Source: Bacteroidota bacterium
GTDB lineage: Bacteria; Bacteroidota; Bacteroidia; Cytophagales; Spirosomataceae
Assembly (NCBI GenBank): GCA_020161355.1
Contig: JAIUOF010000013.1
Coordinates: forward strand, 1-64,000
Length of the DNA stretch: 64,000 bases
Reading direction: 5' to 3'
Under the pieces are notes generated by a model. It had not been told where the DNA came from, did no database searches, and was given only the letters and a program-made list of their open reading frames with translations. Every line of letters starts with the position of its first letter. Position 1 is the stretch's first letter. Of the stretch, positions 62,339 to 64,000 are shown in pieces. The position numbers and the translations under genes are program-made.

Positions 62339-62474
62339 AGCCTGTAACACATGGTATAGTGCATGCGGGTTTCAGTGGGTTGCTAATGCTTGTGGCTCGT
62401 AAAAAAGTTCAGTGTAACTTGATAGGAAATCGCCTCTTAATCCCGCACGACACCATACCATCACCGTTATAGCC
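62339..62474. repeat. attC-like imperfect palindrome after the ATPase-TOPRIM gene
   Basis: The left arm runs GCCTGTAACACATGGTATAG, then TGCATGCGGG. The right arm runs CCCGCACGACACCATACCAT, then CACCGTTATAGCC. The arms are reverse complements with a few mismatches over about 30 bp, enclosing a 75-bp middle. The outer words (CTGTAAC / GTTATAG) have the pattern of integron core sites. The next gene starts 30 bp later. Confidence 0.7.
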
Positions 62475-62504
62475 AATTGTAGAACGACAAAACAAACAGA
62501 CAAA

Positions 62505-63227
62505 TTGAAATGGATAGACAAAATAAAAGAGTTGACAACTAAGCAGGATAAATCACCCGATTTGAAAAAAGGAGAGATAAAACAAATTCTCATTCAAACA
62601 GCAAGTGAGATTTTGCCTGAATTTGAGTTTTTAGCATATAAAAACGGTTGCTACACTTTTCAACGACAAAAACAACTGAACAACTTGATTGTATATGAAT
62701 TGCTTCACGTAATATTCACGCTTAAAGACAAAAACTTTGCTTGCTCAATTGCTTCAGTTATAAATCCTAAGTACATTTTTTCAAACCTCTACAACACTGG
62801 ACTTTTAAATCCACACAAGGACTTGAAAGTATTGAGACATAATTCTTGTGCTTTGAATATCCAAGATGCTTACTATTTTCATAACGGACAAGTTGATACA
62901 ACAACAAGCATCGTAAAGGAAATTTTTGCAGACTACAAAAAATACGGACTTCCATTCCTAGACAAACAACTTGAGAGACTAAATTCAAATGCAATTGTTA
63001 AATGTGGCCTTGACTACATAGACCACTTAAAAATTGACAAGGAAAAACTAAAAATCGAAATAACCGAAGAACTTAATAAAGGTGGATTAATAATTTCAAG
63101 TATAAAACAGCCAATTTATATCGACCTTAAAGAAAAGTTACAATCTGTAAGCGGACAAACTAAAGATGACCGACAAAAAATACCTATGACAGCACATGAA
63201 TTATTAGAACAATATTGGACAAAATGA
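62505..63227 (+). CDS. Uncharacterised cytoplasmic protein in a cassette-like region
   Basis: 240 residues from a TTG start; no ATG is nearby in frame. The N-terminus reads MKWIDKIKELTTKQDKSPDL. The middle has FEFLAYKNGCYTFQRQKQLN, suggesting a DUF4304-like small domain (uncertain), and a later ISSIKQPIYIDLKEKLQ segment. No signal or membrane helix. It lies between the large palindrome and a second core-like word (GCCTCTAACA at 63239). Its role is unknown; neighbours suggest an accessory cargo gene. Confidence 0.65.
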   Translation: MKWIDKIKELTTKQDKSPDLKKGEIKQILIQTASEILPEFEFLAYKNGCYTFQRQKQLNNLIVYELLHVIFTLKDKNFACSIASVINPKYIFSNLYNTGLLNPHKDLKVLRHNSCALNIQDAYYFHNGQVDTTTSIVKEIFADYKKYGLPFLDKQLERLNSNAIVKCGLDYIDHLKIDKEKLKIEITEELNKGGLIISSIKQPIYIDLKEKLQSVSGQTKDDRQKIPMTAHELLEQYWTK

Positions 63228-63238
63228 AAAATACACCA

Positions 63239-63248
63239 GCCTCTAACA
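63239..63248. repeat. Second core-like word after the uncharacterised gene
   Basis: GCCTCTAACA differs by one base from GCCTGTAACA of the large palindrome and lies at the same place relative to the end of the preceding gene. No clear partner arm was found; CGTTAGTC at 63681-63688 is a distant candidate. Confidence 0.4.
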
Positions 63249-63467
63249 AATAAGGCTTCGTTCGGCACAACGTAATGCGTTCAAGCATTTAGAATGAAGC
63301 CAATTTTGAACTAATCCGGGCCAGGCTGGCTTCGGTAGTTTTTCTCCTTTTTTCGCCTCTATGAAGTTTTCGTCCGATGCTATTTGAAGTTCTGAAGCTG
63401 TCTCCTGTTGAGTTTTGATTGAAGTGAGAGTGTGTTTAAGTTTCCGTTTCAGACTAATTTTTAACTT
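63243..63467 (-). other. Open frame of coding character without a start codon
   Basis: A 74-codon minus-strand frame reads SIKTQQETASELQIASDENF, then IEAKKGEKLPKPAWPGLVQN, to a TAG at 63245-63243, with a basic head. No ATG or TTG is in frame at the head. Its last codons (CLNALRCAERSLIC) coincide with the core-like word, as happens when frames run through cassette boundaries. It may be a short gene with an unusual start or a remnant. Confidence 0.35.
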
Positions 63468-63740
63468 TTAGAACATACCTACCCACGCTCATGCCTGATC
63501 AGGTTGGTTTAGCTTATTCCACATGTCTGTGGAAAAATCCGGTGGATAGCCCGGTTAAATATTTGTATGAAAACCGATAATTGGTATTGGAATTTAGAAT
63601 CCAAAAACAAATCATTAAATTTGGTTTGAGAAATGAGTAAATACAATTGCAACTAATTGATTATCAGCATGCGTAAAAAACGTTAGTCAGAATTGTTAAA
63701 AACTCTCCTTTGAGCAATGACAATTAAAAAATAAATAATT
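63249..63740. other. Intergenic stretch between cassette-like genes
   Basis: Apart from the open frame on the minus strand up to 63467, this holds a GC-richer part (63300-63560) and then AT-rich sequence. There are several small inverted words (CCACATGTCTGTGG near 63520) but no full palindrome like the one at 62339. Confidence 0.4.
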
Positions 63741-64000
63741 ATGACAGACAGAGAAAAAATAATTGAAAACTATATTGAGGGATATAACCAGTTTGATATT
63801 GACAAAATGGTTGCTGACTTCGGGGACAACATAATTTTTGAAAACATACAAAATGGTGAAACAAATATGTCTTTGAATGGATTGAATGAATTTAGACAGC
63901 AAGCAGAACAAGCAAAAACATATTTTACTGAAAGAACTCAGTCAATAAAATCATGTAATCACTTTGACAATCGTTGTGAAATAGAAATTGGTTATAGAGC
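63741..64000 (+). CDS. NTF2/SnoaL-like protein, cut by the right edge
   Basis: ATG at 63741 opens a frame to the window edge (86 codons). The start MTDREKIIENYIEGYNQFDI, with the next DKMVADFGDNIIFENIQNGE, is the helix-and-strand opening of SnoaL-like/NTF2-like small cone-shaped proteins, which serve as isomerases, hydrolases or binding proteins. Its C-terminus is not visible. It is the third gene of the cassette-like region. Confidence 0.65.
   Translation, partial: MTDREKIIENYIEGYNQFDIDKMVADFGDNIIFENIQNGETNMSLNGLNEFRQQAEQAKTYFTERTQSIKSCNHFDNRCEIEIGYR

Noticed and set aside
1..64000. tRNA, rRNA or riboswitch genes
   Set aside because: Reading the gaps gave no cloverleaf, rRNA-like or riboswitch-like sequence; a dedicated covariance search could not be run.

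Overview
The window looks like a chromosomal segment of an AT-rich member of the Bacteroidota, probably of the Cytophagales type. Supporting signs are two SusC/SusD pairs, a TonB receptor/DUF4249 pair, an Oar-like receptor, a hybrid two-component regulator with an AraC output, LytS/LytTR pairs, many short secreted lipoproteins, and promoters that fit the TTTG...TAnnTTTG pattern of this phylum. No rRNA, tRNA or CRISPR array was seen. The genus cannot be fixed from the sequence alone.

Layout. 1-2.3 kb: the end of an insertion sequence abutting a 5'-truncated glycosyltransferase, followed by an overlapping flippase-like membrane protein. 2.4-13.7 kb: a likely phosphorus-scavenging locus (SusD, SusC, a secreted phosphodiesterase-alkaline phosphatase fusion, a purple-acid-phosphatase-like enzyme and an Oar-type TonB receptor). 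13.8-18.1 kb: a transposase relic, a lipoprotein hydrolase, an ArsR-DoxX-YdeI cassette whose promoter carries two operator palindromes, a Crp/Fnr regulator and a barrel-like protein. 18.3-25.2 kb: one tight minus-strand operon encoding a tripartite MacAB-TolC-like pump plus its own LytS/LytTR pair. 25.6-29.6 kb: barrel protein, DUF4249 lipoprotein and TonB receptor. 29.8-34.6 kb: an operon with a papain-like lipoprotein protease and a fatty acid hydroxylase/sterol desaturase, divergent from a second LytS/LytTR pair.

35-38.5 kb: a subtilisin-like lipoprotein protease, then a rearranged zone. Here a GIY-YIG nuclease gene sits between two blocks of an imperfect palindromic repeat and between two copies of the 3' end of the same membrane-protein gene, the larger of which is cut off upstream next to another gene fragment. 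38.7-45.4 kb: an ATP-grasp-like protein, GH1 glycosidase, PPK2 kinase, a protein-glutaminase-like cysteine hydrolase, a small basic protein and a DsrE-MFS-DsrE sulfur-type group. 45.7-57.3 kb: a complete fructan utilisation locus (GH32, SusD, SusC, fructokinase, sugar porter, hybrid sensor) with a palindromic operator before the transporter. 57.6-60.4 kb: a barrel/AraC pair, a Crp/Fnr gene, a dead AraC fragment and a displaced copy of the 3' end of the GH1 gene.

60.4-64 kb is an accessory region. It holds a single-protein ATPase-TOPRIM (OLD/PARIS-like) candidate defence gene, an unrecognised gene and an NTF2-like gene cut by the window edge, separated by long imperfect palindromes with matching core motifs that resemble integron-type cassette boundaries. 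The best candidates for something undescribed are this cassette-like region, the GIY-YIG/palindrome arrangement, and the repeat motif shared between the promoters of the efflux operon and the DUF4249 receptor operon.
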